In this document: positions 27,457 through 35,888 of the stretch, piece after piece
Layout of the letters: every line of letters starts with the position of its first letter
Numbering within the stretch: the stretch's first letter is position 1
Source of the DNA: Streptomyces sabulosicollis
GTDB taxonomy: Bacteria; Actinomycetota; Actinomycetes; Streptomycetales; Streptomycetaceae
DNA: 64,000 bases
NCBI RefSeq assembly: GCF_016103465.1
Contig: NZ_JAEEAP010000001.1
Coordinates: 1 to 64,000 of the forward strand
Direction: 5' to 3'
Notes under the pieces: generated by a model
What the model was told of the DNA's origin: nothing
The model's database searches: none
What the model saw: the letters and a program-made list of their open reading frames with translations, nothing else
Translations under genes and position numbers: made by a program

Positions 27457-28364
27457 GCGGCAGCCCGACCCATCGGCCCTACCGGCCCGAGGAGGACTTC
27501 CTCACCCCGCCCGTCTCGCTGACCGTGTCGCCAACACGTCCGGAGGCCGGCTCGGCGTTGACGCTGACCGCCACCGTCACCAACACCGCCCGGATCGCGC
27601 TGCGTGACACGGTGCTCTACCTCGCCGTGGACGGCAGCGGGCGGCCGTCCCGTCTGGGCAGCCTGGCGCCCGGTGCCACGGCCACCCGCAGCTGGCGGAC
27701 CCGGCTCGCCGACGACGCCGAGGGCCTCGTCTCGTTCACGGCCCACGCGCTCTTCGACGTCCACCGCGGCGGCTCCGACTGCGCCCGCGCCACCTCGTCG
27801 GTGCGGCTGTCGAACCGGTCGCTCGCCGGTGCCTTCGACAACGCGGGGATCGCCTCCGACGACGCCCTCACGGTCGCCGACATCGACGGCTCGCGGTCCA
27901 GCCTGTCCGCGCAGGCGCTGGCCTCGGTCGGGCTGACGCCGGGGGCGGTGGTGACGTACGACGGCGTAACCTTCACCTGGCCGGACACCCGGCCGGGGAA
28001 CAAGGACAACGTCGTCGCCTCCGGGCAGACCGTGCTGCTGTCCGGCTCGGGCTCCCGGCTGGCGTTCCTCGGCACCAGCACCTGGGGCGAGGGCAAGGGC
28101 GAGGGAACCGTCGTCTACGCCGACGGAACGCGGCAGGCGTTCTCCGTCGCCGTCCCCGACTGGTACGGGGCGAACGACTCAGCCGCGGTGGTGGTGCCGT
28201 ACCGCCACATCTCCACGGGCCGGGACGACACCCCGATCAGCCTCTACGTGTTCGGCGTCGAGCTGCGGGAGAAGGAGGTGCGTGCCGTCGTGCTGCCGAA
28301 GGTCAGCGACGGCCTGGAGTCCGGTGTCCCGGCTCTGCACATTTTCGCCATGAGGGTCGCCTGA
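27453..28364 (+). CDS. NEW3-like plus galactose-binding-like module protein
   Basis: 303 residues. The first 120 form a NEW3-like beta-sandwich similar to that in the preceding gene (LTVSPTRPEAGSALT, LGSLAPGATATRSWRTR), so the two genes share ancestry there. Residues about 126-303 match a module common at the C-terminus of Streptomyces glycosidases: FDNAGIASDDA, SAQALASVGLTPGAVVTYDG, FTWPDTRPG and a final LHIFAMRVA. No signal peptide and no catalytic residues are visible. The GTG start overlaps the previous stop. The role is probably carbohydrate binding; export route unknown. Confidence 0.65.
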   Translation: MSGSPTHRPYRPEEDFLTPPVSLTVSPTRPEAGSALTLTATVTNTARIALRDTVLYLAVDGSGRPSRLGSLAPGATATRSWRTRLADDAEGLVSFTAHALFDVHRGGSDCARATSSVRLSNRSLAGAFDNAGIASDDALTVADIDGSRSSLSAQALASVGLTPGAVVTYDGVTFTWPDTRPGNKDNVVASGQTVLLSGSGSRLAFLGTSTWGEGKGEGTVVYADGTRQAFSVAVPDWYGANDSAAVVVPYRHISTGRDDTPISLYVFGVELREKEVRAVVLPKVSDGLESGVPALHIFAMRVA

Positions 28365-28392
28365 CAGCGCGTGCCACAGGGAGAGGAAACTC

Positions 28393-31300
28393 ATGCATGG
28401 CAATGACGGCGTCAGCCGTAGACGAGTGCTGACCGGTGCGGCCGCCGTGGGCGGCGCACTGCTGCTGCCCCTGCCGCAGGCCGCCCGGGCGGCCGCCGCG
28501 GACGGCAGCGCCCGGCCGTTCGACACCGCACCGGCCGCCGCCGCGCTGCGACGGCTGCTGCCCAACCACCACCGGCAGGTGAAGCTGCGCGCGCTGGCCG
28601 CCGACGGCGCCGACCGGTTCCGTGTCACCGGCCGGGCCGGGACGATCACCGTGGAGGGCACCGGCCCGGCGGTACTGCTCACCGGCCTCAACGCCTATCT
28701 GGCACGGGCGGCGAAGGCCGACATCTCCTGGAACGGCGAACAACTGAAGCTGCCCAGGCTGTTGCCCGCCCCTGACGGGGAGATCGCCGGATCGGCGAAC
28801 GTACCGCACCGGTTCGCCCTCAACGACACCAACGACGGCTACACCGCCCCCTACCGGGACTGGGACGCGTGGGAGCGCGAGCTGGACGTGCTCGCGCTGC
28901 ACGGCATCAACAGGGTGCTGGTCTACACCGGCGGAGACGCCGTCTACTACGACACCTTCCGCCAGTTCGGCTACTCCGACGCCGAACTGCGGGCGTGGAT
29001 ACCGGCACCGGCCCATCAGCCGTGGTGGCTGCTGCAGAACATGTCGGGGTTCGGCGGTCCGGTGTCCAAGCGGCTGATCGAGCGGCGCGCCGATCTCGCC
29101 CGGAAGATCACCGACCGGGTGCGGGAACTGGGCATGACGCCGGTGCTGCCCGGTTACTTCGGCACGGTGCCGGACGACTTCGTCGCGAAGAACGGCGGCG
29201 ACGCGGCGGTCGTCGCGCAGGGCACCTGGGGCGCCTTCAAGCGGCCCGACTGGCTCGACCCGCGCACGACGGCCTTCGACGAAGTGGCGGCCGTGTTCTA
29301 CCGGGCCCAGTCACAACGCTTCGGCGACAGCACGATGTACAAGATGGACCTGCTCCACGAGGGCGGCAACCCCGGCGACGTCCCGGTGGGCGAGGCCGCG
29401 GGAGCCGTCGAAGCGGCGCTCCAGAAGGCCCACCCGGGCGCGATCTGGGCGATCCTGGGCTGGCAGTCCAACCCGTCCAGGGCACTGCTCGACGGTGTCG
29501 ACAAGAGCCGGATGTTCATCGTGGACGGACTGTCCGACCGCTACCCCACCGTCACCGACCGGGAGAACGACTGGGACGGCACCCCGTACGCCTTCGGCTC
29601 CATCTGGAACTTCGGCGGTCACACCCCGATCGGCGCCAACGCTCCCGACTGGGTGGAGTGGTATCCGAAGTGGCGGGACAAGGACGGCAGCGCGCTCGCC
29701 GGCATAGCGGCGATGCCCGAGGGCGCCGACAACAACCCGGCAGCGCTCGCCCTGCTCACCGACCTCGCCTGGACGCCGGGCACCATCGACCTGGACGAGT
29801 GGTTCGCCGCGTACGCCACGTCCCGCTACGGCGGCGCTGATCCGCACGCCATCGCGGCGTGGCGGACCATCCGCGACACCGCGTACGGCATGACCCGCGC
29901 GGACACGTGGAGCGAGGCGCCCGACGGACTGTTCGGCGCCCGGCCGAGCCTGAGCGCCAACAAGGCCGCTGCCTGGGGCCCGGAGGCCGACCGCTACGAC
30001 ACCACGGCCTTCGACACGGCGCTCACCGAACTGCTCCGGGTGTCGCCGCGACTGCGCGACAGCTCGGCCTACGCGTACGACCTGGCCGACGTGGCCCGTC
30101 AGGTCCTGTCCAACCGCAGCCGGGTGCTGCTGCCCCAGATCACGGCGGCGTACGAGGACGGTGACCGCGGCCGCTTCGACCGGCTCACCACCACCTGGCT
30201 CAGCTGGATGAAGCTGATGGACGAGGTGCTGGCCACCAGCGGTCAGCACCTGCTCGGACGGTGGCTGGCCGACGCCCGTTCCTGGGGCGCCACCAGGGCG
30301 GAGAAGGACCAGCTGGAGTACGACGCGCGGTCGATCATCACCACCTGGGGCGGCCGGGCGAGCAGTGAGGAAGGGCTGCACGACTATGCCAACCGGGAAT
30401 GGTCCGGCCTGGTCGGCGGCCTCTATCACCTCCGCTGGAAAACATACTTCGACGAGCTCTCCGCGGCGCTCGCGGCCGACCGGCAGCCGGCCGAGATCGA
30501 CTGGTTCGCGCTGGAGGACCGCTGGGCGCACCAGCACGACAGCCTCCCGGTGCGGACATCGGGCGACATCCACAAGCTGGCCCGGCAGGTGCGCGACACC
30601 CTGACCGCGGCTCCCCACCAGGTGGCGCTGACCGCGTCCGCCGACCGGGGGGCGGTGGCCGAGGGCCGCCCGGTCACGGTCACCGTATCGTTCACCAACC
30701 GCAACGGGTTCGGACCCGCGACGGATGTGAGCCTGTCGGTCGATACGCCGAAGGGGATGGCCGCCGAGCCGGTCGGCACCACCACCGCGGCATCCGTCGC
30801 CCCGGGCGAGACATTCTCGGCGAGCTTCCGGGTCACCCTCACCGCGGCCCCCGGTGCGCTGGTGTCCAGGGTGCCGGTGGGCGCGTCCTACCGGACCGGC
30901 GGCTCGCGGGGTTCGGCCTCGGCGGCAGTCCGCCTGATGGCGGGCACCGGCGTCCGAGCGCCCTACCGGACCGCTTCCTCCAACGACGCCGTCTTCGGCC
31001 AGTCGGGGGACGGACTCGCCATAGAAGGCGGAGGCGCCGATCTCTGGGGTGGTACCAACGAGTTCGGCACCATCCACCGGGTCGCCGCCTTCGGTTCCGG
31101 GTCGGTCGCCACGGTCAAGGTCACCTCGCAGGACAGCACGGGCGGCTGGGCCCGCGCCGGGCTGATTGCCCGTAACGATCTCTCCTCGAACGGCGGCGGC
31201 TCAGCCGGGTACGTCAATCTGGCGGTGACTCCTTCCAACGGATGCGCGCTGTCCTGGGACTCCGACGGCAACGGCACATTCGACTCGATCGAACTGGCCG

Positions 31301-31515
31301 GGTCCCTGGCCGCCCCGGCGCATCTGCGGCTGACGCGCTCTGGTGCCACCTATACCGGCGAGTGCAGCGCTGACGGCGTGTCATGGACCATCGTCGGCAC
31401 CGCCACGCCGGGTGGCGGTGCCGACACTCAGGACATCGGGGTCTTCATGACCGCCGCCAACGGCTGGACCGGCACCCGCGGGATCGCCGGCTTCCAGGGC
31501 TTCTCCGTCACCTGA
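28393..31515 (+). CDS. Tat-exported GH89 alpha-N-acetylglucosaminidase
   Basis: 1040-residue homologue of NAGLU. A Tat leader (SRRRVLTGAAAVGGALLLPL) opens the protein. The small N-terminal domain is followed by the barrel start HRFALNDTNDGYTAPYRDWD and ALHGINRVLVYTGGD. By family comparison, the acid/base is Glu323 in LLHEGGNPGD and the nucleophile Glu443 in AMPEGADNNP. The alpha-helical C-terminal GH89 domain ends near residue 735, then a NEW3-like sandwich (741-850) and a LamG/DUF1349-type module (854-1040, WDSDGNGTFDS). It removes terminal alpha-linked GlcNAc, as found on some gastric-type mucin glycans and heparan fragments. Last gene of the cluster. Confidence 0.92.
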   Translation: MHGNDGVSRRRVLTGAAAVGGALLLPLPQAARAAAADGSARPFDTAPAAAALRRLLPNHHRQVKLRALAADGADRFRVTGRAGTITVEGTGPAVLLTGLNAYLARAAKADISWNGEQLKLPRLLPAPDGEIAGSANVPHRFALNDTNDGYTAPYRDWDAWERELDVLALHGINRVLVYTGGDAVYYDTFRQFGYSDAELRAWIPAPAHQPWWLLQNMSGFGGPVSKRLIERRADLARKITDRVRELGMTPVLPGYFGTVPDDFVAKNGGDAAVVAQGTWGAFKRPDWLDPRTTAFDEVAAVFYRAQSQRFGDSTMYKMDLLHEGGNPGDVPVGEAAGAVEAALQKAHPGAIWAILGWQSNPSRALLDGVDKSRMFIVDGLSDRYPTVTDRENDWDGTPYAFGSIWNFGGHTPIGANAPDWVEWYPKWRDKDGSALAGIAAMPEGADNNPAALALLTDLAWTPGTIDLDEWFAAYATSRYGGADPHAIAAWRTIRDTAYGMTRADTWSEAPDGLFGARPSLSANKAAAWGPEADRYDTTAFDTALTELLRVSPRLRDSSAYAYDLADVARQVLSNRSRVLLPQITAAYEDGDRGRFDRLTTTWLSWMKLMDEVLATSGQHLLGRWLADARSWGATRAEKDQLEYDARSIITTWGGRASSEEGLHDYANREWSGLVGGLYHLRWKTYFDELSAALAADRQPAEIDWFALEDRWAHQHDSLPVRTSGDIHKLARQVRDTLTAAPHQVALTASADRGAVAEGRPVTVTVSFTNRNGFGPATDVSLSVDTPKGMAAEPVGTTTAASVAPGETFSASFRVTLTAAPGALVSRVPVGASYRTGGSRGSASAAVRLMAGTGVRAPYRTASSNDAVFGQSGDGLAIEGGGADLWGGTNEFGTIHRVAAFGSGSVATVKVTSQDSTGGWARAGLIARNDLSSNGGGSAGYVNLAVTPSNGCALSWDSDGNGTFDSIELAGSLAAPAHLRLTRSGATYTGECSADGVSWTIVGTATPGGGADTQDIGVFMTAANGWTGTRGIAGFQGFSVT

Positions 31516-31703
31516 GCCAGGCCGAGCAACAGCGTCGACGCGCCAGGCGTCGCGGCGTCCCCGACCGGCGGCGGTGTCGATGGGGTGATCACTCCACCAC
31601 GAACCGCTCCCGCCGCCGGTCGTGTGCGGTCGTCGACGACCTGGACGGCATCGTCCGCCGGTGGGATGGGTGATCCGGCTATCGAACCGGTGACCTTTTC
31701 CCA

Positions 31704-31724
31704 TCTCAGCTCACGAGGCTGAGA
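31704..31724. terminator. Possible bidirectional hairpin terminator
   Basis: TCTCAGC (31704-31710) and GCTGAGA (31718-31724) form a 7-bp stem with a 7-base loop, between the convergent ends of the GH89 gene and the NmrA-like gene. TTTTC precedes it, but there is no following T tract, so the assignment is weak. The rest of the 31516-31779 gap shows nothing. Confidence 0.3.
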
Positions 31725-31779
31725 CGCGGAGCTGGCCGCGGCCGGACGGCCCTTCGTCGTGCCACCGACCACCACCGGG

Positions 31780-32646
31780 TCAACGCTCGGGACTCCCCCC
31801 GCCCGCCCACTGGGTTGCGTACTCCTGGGCGAATGCGGCGAAGGTCCGGGGTGGACGGCCGGTCAGGTCCAGCACCGCGGTGCTGACCTGGTCTTCCCGA
31901 CCAGCTCTGATGCCGTCTTCCACAGCGGCGATGGCGGCGGCGAACTCAGCGGACGTGCCTGCGGCCCGGTAGTTGGCCGCCTGCTCGTCCGTCCCGATCG
32001 TCACCACTCGGACCGGCCGTCCGGTGCGGGCGGTGATGATCGCCGCCGCCTCCTGGTAGCTCAAGGCTTTCGGCCCGGTGAGCAGGTAGTCACGCTGATC
32101 GCTCGGCCCGACGGCGGGGTCGGCCAGCAGGACGGAGGCGGCCGCCGCGATGTCCCGCACGTCGATCCAGCCCACCCGGCCGTCACCGGCGGCGGTGCGG
32201 ATCTCGCCGTACCGCCGGATCCGCTCGCCCACCGGATGCGGGCTCAGGAAGTTCTGCATGAACCCGGACGCGCGCAGCACCACCCACCCTGGCCGGGCCC
32301 GCACCCGCGCGGCCAGCTCCAGAGCACTGAGGTCGTTCGGCGATACGATGGCGGAGCCGAGGAGTACTACCCGGCGTACGCCGAGGCGTTGCGCCTCATC
32401 CAGGAACGAGCCGACCAGCGGCATCGGGTCCACCGTGTTCACCGGAGGCACCAGGAAGACCCGGTCCACCCCGCGCAGCGCGACCGGGTGGGTGGCCGGG
32501 TCCTCCCAGTCGAACCGGACCGCGTCAGGATCACCGGCAGACGCGCGGCGGCTGGCCACCCGGACCGGCACACCGCTGCCGCGCAGCAGTTCCACCAGTG
32601 CGCTCCCGGTCTTGCCGGTGCCGCCGGTCACCAGCACGCCGGTCAT
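31780..32646 (-). CDS. NmrA-like NAD(P)-binding protein
   Basis: 288-residue atypical SDR. The Rossmann motif VLVTGGTGKTGSALV is at the N-terminus, followed by VDRVFLVPPVN and VLLGSA. The motif LRASGFMQNFLS and the middle DVRDIAAAASVLL match the NmrA/QOR2/ergot EasG-like group. These are NAD(P)-dependent reductases or redox sensors; no Tyr-x3-Lys catalytic pair of classical SDRs is evident. It is the second gene of a two-gene unit: its ATG overlaps the upstream SnoaL-like gene's stop. The divergent MmyB-type regulator at 33207 probably controls the pair. Confidence 0.82.
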   Translation of the reverse strand: MTGVLVTGGTGKTGSALVELLRGSGVPVRVASRRASAGDPDAVRFDWEDPATHPVALRGVDRVFLVPPVNTVDPMPLVGSFLDEAQRLGVRRVVLLGSAIVSPNDLSALELAARVRARPGWVVLRASGFMQNFLSPHPVGERIRRYGEIRTAAGDGRVGWIDVRDIAAAASVLLADPAVGPSDQRDYLLTGPKALSYQEAAAIITARTGRPVRVVTIGTDEQAANYRAAGTSAEFAAAIAAVEDGIRAGREDQVSTAVLDLTGRPPRTFAAFAQEYATQWAGGGSPER

Positions 32647-33086
32647 CGGACCGTCTCCAAACGCAGCGAATCGAGCAGCTCGGGCAGCGCCCCGGCTGCT
32701 GTGGCGTTGGCCAGCGGGTTCCAGTAGTCCCGGAAGCGGGTGATCAGGCCGCCCTGGACGGTGATCACCACGATGTAGTCCATCCGATAGGGCTCTCCGG
32801 TGCGCACCGAGCGCCCCATCGCGTGGTATTCCACCACCACGGTGTCCAACCGTTCCGTATGGTGCACGGTGATCGTGGGGATCTCTCGCACGTCATACAC
32901 CTCCGGGAAGCCGACCAGGTAGCCACGGACCGCTTCCCGCCCGACCAGTCGCCGCGGCGAGGCCCCGGCCGCGAACGGGAACTCGGCAGTGCCGTCTTCC
33001 GCCCACAAGTCGGCGACGGCGTCCATGTCCTTGGCCAGCATCAGATCCAGCAGTCGGCGCATCGTTTCCTCGGGGGCGCGCGGCAT
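32643..33086 (-). CDS. SnoaL-like/NTF2-fold protein
   Basis: 147 residues with an NTF2-like cone fold: an N-terminal helix (EETMRRLLDLMLAKDMDAVADLWAE-type) followed by strands including GREAVRGYLVGFPEVY and MDYIVVITVQGGLITRFRDYWNP, typical of SnoaL-like isomerases and ketosteroid-isomerase relatives. ATG at 33086 is chosen because GGAGG is five bases upstream; a TTG at 33098 in frame is less likely. The function of such small proteins next to NmrA-type reductases is usually unknown. Co-translated with the NmrA-like gene by a 4-base overlap. Confidence 0.75.
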   Translation of the reverse strand: MPRAPEETMRRLLDLMLAKDMDAVADLWAEDGTAEFPFAAGASPRRLVGREAVRGYLVGFPEVYDVREIPTITVHHTERLDTVVVEYHAMGRSVRTGEPYRMDYIVVITVQGGLITRFRDYWNPLANATAAGALPELLDSLRLETVR

Positions 33087-33116
33087 GGTGTCCTCCAACG
33101 TTCAACGGGGTGTGCA

Positions 33117-33129
33117 GTCCAGACTGGAC
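33117..33129. promoter_or_regulatory. Candidate operator, MmyB-type regulator/SnoaL divergent region
   Basis: A perfect inverted repeat GTCCAG-A-CTGGAC lies in the 120-base divergent gap between the SnoaL-like gene and the MmyB-type regulator. Location and symmetry fit an operator for that regulator. I see no second copy. Confidence 0.4.
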
Positions 33130-33206
33130 GCGGACCTGCCGCCGGGGAACTGACAGCTGACCCCGGGACCGCCAGTCCGTGGCTATGCCGAGCACCTCCT
33201 GCCACC

Positions 33207-34052
33207 ATGAAGGGGATGAGCAGAAGCGAACTGGCCGACTTCCTGCGCCGCCGGAGGGAGGCACTGCCCCCGGACCGGGTGCCGGCCACGGCCATCCACC
33301 CGCCGGGCCGCCGGGCCCGGCGCACTCCCGGACTGCGCCGCGAAGAGGTGGCCGCGATGGCCGGGGTGTCGGTCAACTACTACGAGCGGCTGGAACAGGC
33401 CCGCGCACCGCGCCCGTCCCCGCAGGTGCTGGCCGCGCTGGGTACGGCACTGCGGCTCACCGCCCCGGAACGCGAGCACTTGGCGCGGCTGGCCGGCCAG
33501 ATCCCGCCCGGGACGAACGCCGATCGGAGGCCAGTGCCCGCCGACACCCGCCGACTGCTGAACCGGCTCGGGCCGATACCCGCCTACCTCGTCGACGAGC
33601 GGCAGGACATCCTGGCCTGGAACAGGGCGGCAGCCGAGTTGATCACCGACTTCGGGCTGCTGCCCCCCGAGGAGCGCAACACCGTGCGGCTGTCCCTCAG
33701 GCTGGGCGACTCCCTCTGTTCAGCACCGGCCGGCACGGAGGGCGAGTTCACTCGGCAGTCCGCCGCCCACCTGCGCACGGCCAGCGCCCGTTACCCGGAC
33801 GACCGCGTCCTTGGCGAGCTGGTCAACGAGTTCGCCGCGCACAGCCCGGACTTTGCCGCCGGCTGGCGCGACCACGACGTACGCCCCATACCGACGCTAC
33901 GCAAGCACCTGCACCACCCGGACCTGGGCGAACTGGAGGTGGAGCGCCACACCCTGCTGCTGCCCGGCACGAACCTGCAGCTGGTGATGTACACGGCGGA
34001 ACCCGGCAGCCCGACCGCCATCGCACTCGCCCGGCTCGGAACGCCGCAGTGA
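33207..34052 (+). CDS. XRE HTH regulator with MmyB-like ligand-binding domain
   Basis: 281 residues. The N-terminus holds the expanded XRE HTH of this group: RRREALPP, RRTPGLRREEVAAMAGVSVN and YYERLEQARAPRPSPQVLAAL. The C-terminal half is the PAS-like MmyB domain (PIPAYLVDERQDILAWNRAA, LRTASARYPDDRVLGELV, ELEVERHTLLLPGTNLQLVMYTAEPGS pieces). Such proteins bind fatty-acid-like ligands and usually sit divergent to an NAD(P)-dependent oxidoreductase that they control, as here. ATG at 33207 is used; an ATG three codons downstream directly follows AAGGGG and is too close to it for an RBS. Confidence 0.88.
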   Translation: MKGMSRSELADFLRRRREALPPDRVPATAIHPPGRRARRTPGLRREEVAAMAGVSVNYYERLEQARAPRPSPQVLAALGTALRLTAPEREHLARLAGQIPPGTNADRRPVPADTRRLLNRLGPIPAYLVDERQDILAWNRAAAELITDFGLLPPEERNTVRLSLRLGDSLCSAPAGTEGEFTRQSAAHLRTASARYPDDRVLGELVNEFAAHSPDFAAGWRDHDVRPIPTLRKHLHHPDLGELEVERHTLLLPGTNLQLVMYTAEPGSPTAIALARLGTPQ

Positions 34053-34211
34053 GCCCTTCCCCGACGTGTAGCCGTGATCGACCTGGCGGCACGGGGGCCG
34101 GTACTGGCGGCCGGTGGCGCCGTCGGCGGACGCGGTGGCGCGGCGTCGCTGGGCCAGGCAGGACCACCAGCACGAGGTGGTACGGGCGAGTGGCGGGGTC
34201 CGGGCCGGGTC

Positions 34212-34580
34212 TCATCCGATCGCACCGCGGAGGATGGTGTCGACGGTGCGGTGGGCGAAGGCCGTCAGTTCCTCCGGATCCTGCTGTCCGAAGGTGGAGG
34301 CCCAGAGAGCGAAGCGGCCGAAGAGGGCCGACCAGAGGGTGATGGCCGCGTGTTCGACGCCTTCGGGCCAGCGCCGGCCTTCGTTCTCGCAGGCGTGGAG
34401 GGCGTCGAGCCACTGCTGCCACAGAGCGCGAGCGGGGTGGGCATCGCGCGGTATCCCGAAGGCGGTGGCGTCGTAGCCGAACATGAGGCGGTAGACGCCG
34501 CGTTGGGTGCGGGCGAAGGTGTAGTAGGCGTCGGCTTGAGCGTGCAGCCGCTCGCGGGCATCGGCTCCGCGGCCGACCGC
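34212..34580 (-). pseudogene. TetR-family regulator lacking its DNA-binding domain
   Basis: The minus-strand frame between an in-frame TGA (34583-34581) and the stop at 34212 encodes about 120 residues: ERLHAQADAYYTFARTQRGV, YRLMFGYDATAFGIP, then WPEGVEHAAITLWSALFG and AFAHRTVDTILRGAIG. This matches the C-terminal ligand domain (WHG type) of TetR/AcrR regulators. The N-terminal HTH is missing and the frame is closed at its 5' end, so the gene is truncated. It lies 60 bases downstream of the phenolic acid decarboxylase gene. Confidence 0.65.
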
Positions 34581-34640
34581 TCACCCCCTCGGGCTCGGCG
34601 GCGACGCGGGGAGCACGGGCGGCGCGCCGTCGCCGCCCTT

Positions 34641-35180
34641 TCAGTTGACGCGGTCGGCGAAGCCCTCGGGCAGGTCCTCGGGGCCCACCGCGATGACGCT
34701 CTCGTCGTTCTCGCCAACGTGCTCGAACAGGGTGATGCGGGCGAACTCCGGCACGACGTGGATCGGGTACGTGGGGCCGACGTCCCGGTAGGCGCGCATC
34801 TCGGCCAGGTGCTCGTTCTGGAAGAGCACCGTCTTGGAGCCGTCCCGCTCGATCCACCGCGGGAAGAAGATGGTGCCGTGCAGGACGCGCCGGCCGGGCA
34901 GCACGTTGACGACGACCGAGGTGCCGGTCGGCTCGTTCCAGGAGATCTTGTAGACGTCGTCGGCGAGTCGTACCAGGTCGACCTCCTGGTCCTTCACCCA
35001 GCGTCCGCCGACCATGCCCGAGTGGATGCGGTAGTCGATGGTCGTGGCGTTCTTCACGTACATCTCGTACCGCCAGCCGTTGGCGTAGGTGTAGATGAAC
35101 CGGTGCCCGGTGATCCCGGACAGGTCCTGCGGCGGAACGGGGTTGTCGACGGTGGTCGGGGTGTCGTACCCAGCGGTCAT
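34641..35180 (-). CDS. padC: Phenolic acid decarboxylase
   Basis: 179-residue cofactor-free enzyme that decarboxylates p-coumaric, ferulic and caffeic acids to vinylphenols. The N-terminal core [19 protein letters not shown] and [19 protein letters not shown] are almost identical to known PadC proteins. The residues needed in the Bacillus enzyme are all present at the matching positions: Tyr30, Tyr32, Arg60 and Glu83. ATG at 35180 has GGAG seven bases upstream. It is divergent from a MarR regulator across an AT-rich palindrome, the usual arrangement for phenolic-acid-inducible genes, and presumably detoxifies plant phenolics. Confidence 0.95.
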   Translation of the reverse strand: MTAGYDTPTTVDNPVPPQDLSGITGHRFIYTYANGWRYEMYVKNATTIDYRIHSGMVGGRWVKDQEVDLVRLADDVYKISWNEPTGTSVVVNVLPGRRVLHGTIFFPRWIERDGSKTVLFQNEHLAEMRAYRDVGPTYPIHVVPEFARITLFEHVGENDESVIAVGPEDLPEGFADRVN

Positions 35181-35263
35181 GGCGTTGCTCCTTTGCTGTG
35201 CTTCGAGCGGCGGGCACCGCCGACGTGCGGTTCAGGCCGGTCCGGTTCCGCCACCCTGAAAGC

Positions 35264-35293
35264 AATTTTGTCACAAAATTAATTTGCAGCAAA
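35264..35293. promoter_or_regulatory. MarR-type operator between padC and the MarR gene
   Basis: A very AT-rich segment in this GC-rich DNA. It contains a perfect palindrome AATTTTG-TCA-CAAAATT at 35264-35280, followed by a smaller one TTTGC-A-GCAAA at 35283-35293. It is centred in the padC/marR divergent gap and is the obvious binding site of the MarR protein encoded at 35323. Confidence 0.75.
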
Positions 35294-35322
35294 ACTCTAT
35301 GGCGACGCTCCATAATGAGGGC

Positions 35323-35886
35323 ATGCGTAACGCGGGCGGAGCACACAAAACAGACAAAGCGGTGAACGGGAAGGGCGACTGCGGTCCACACGAAACGCCC
35401 GAAACACCCCAAACGCCGGAAGCAGCCCGGGTCGCTGCCGGACTGAGCGGGCTGCTGGGGCCGCTGCGTCGCGCCGTACTGCGCGCCACCCGCAACGCCG
35501 AAGGTCTGCCTGACCTGCCGGAGGCGCAGATCGAGCTGCTGAGGGCGCTGTCCTCGTCGTCCGAGGGCCTCAGCCCCGGCGCGGCGGCCACCCGAGTGAG
35601 GGTGGCGTCGTCCACCGTGAGCAACCTGGTCCGGACGATGTCCGCCGCACGGCTGGTGGAACGGGTCCGACCCGAGCACGACCAGCGGACCGTGGTGCTC
35701 ACCGCGTCGGCGGAAGCCCTGAACCTGCTGGAGCGCTACGACCGGGCCAGCACGGCGGCCCTTACCCGTGTGGTCGAGGAGTTGTCCGAGGCCGACCGGG
35801 TGGCGCTGGACAAGGCACTGCCCGCCCTGGACCGGCTGGTCACCGCCCTGGAGACCGCGGAGGGCACCGGGGGCGACGCGCCCTGA
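35323..35886 (+). CDS. MarR-family regulator of padC
   Basis: 187 residues. A Pro/Thr-rich N-terminal stretch is followed by a MarR winged HTH: EAQIELLRALSSS, LSPGAAATRVRVASSTVSNL as recognition helix region, and the wing VERVRPEHDQRTVVLT. ATG at 35323 is preceded by GAGGG; an ATG at 35299 and a TTG at 35284 are also in frame but overlap the operator region. Probably a phenolic-acid-responsive repressor of the divergent decarboxylase, as in other padC loci. Its stop is immediately followed by IS5 debris. Confidence 0.82.
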   Translation: MRNAGGAHKTDKAVNGKGDCGPHETPETPQTPEAARVAAGLSGLLGPLRRAVLRATRNAEGLPDLPEAQIELLRALSSSSEGLSPGAAATRVRVASSTVSNLVRTMSAARLVERVRPEHDQRTVVLTASAEALNLLERYDRASTAALTRVVEELSEADRVALDKALPALDRLVTALETAEGTGGDAP

Positions 35887-35888
35887 CG

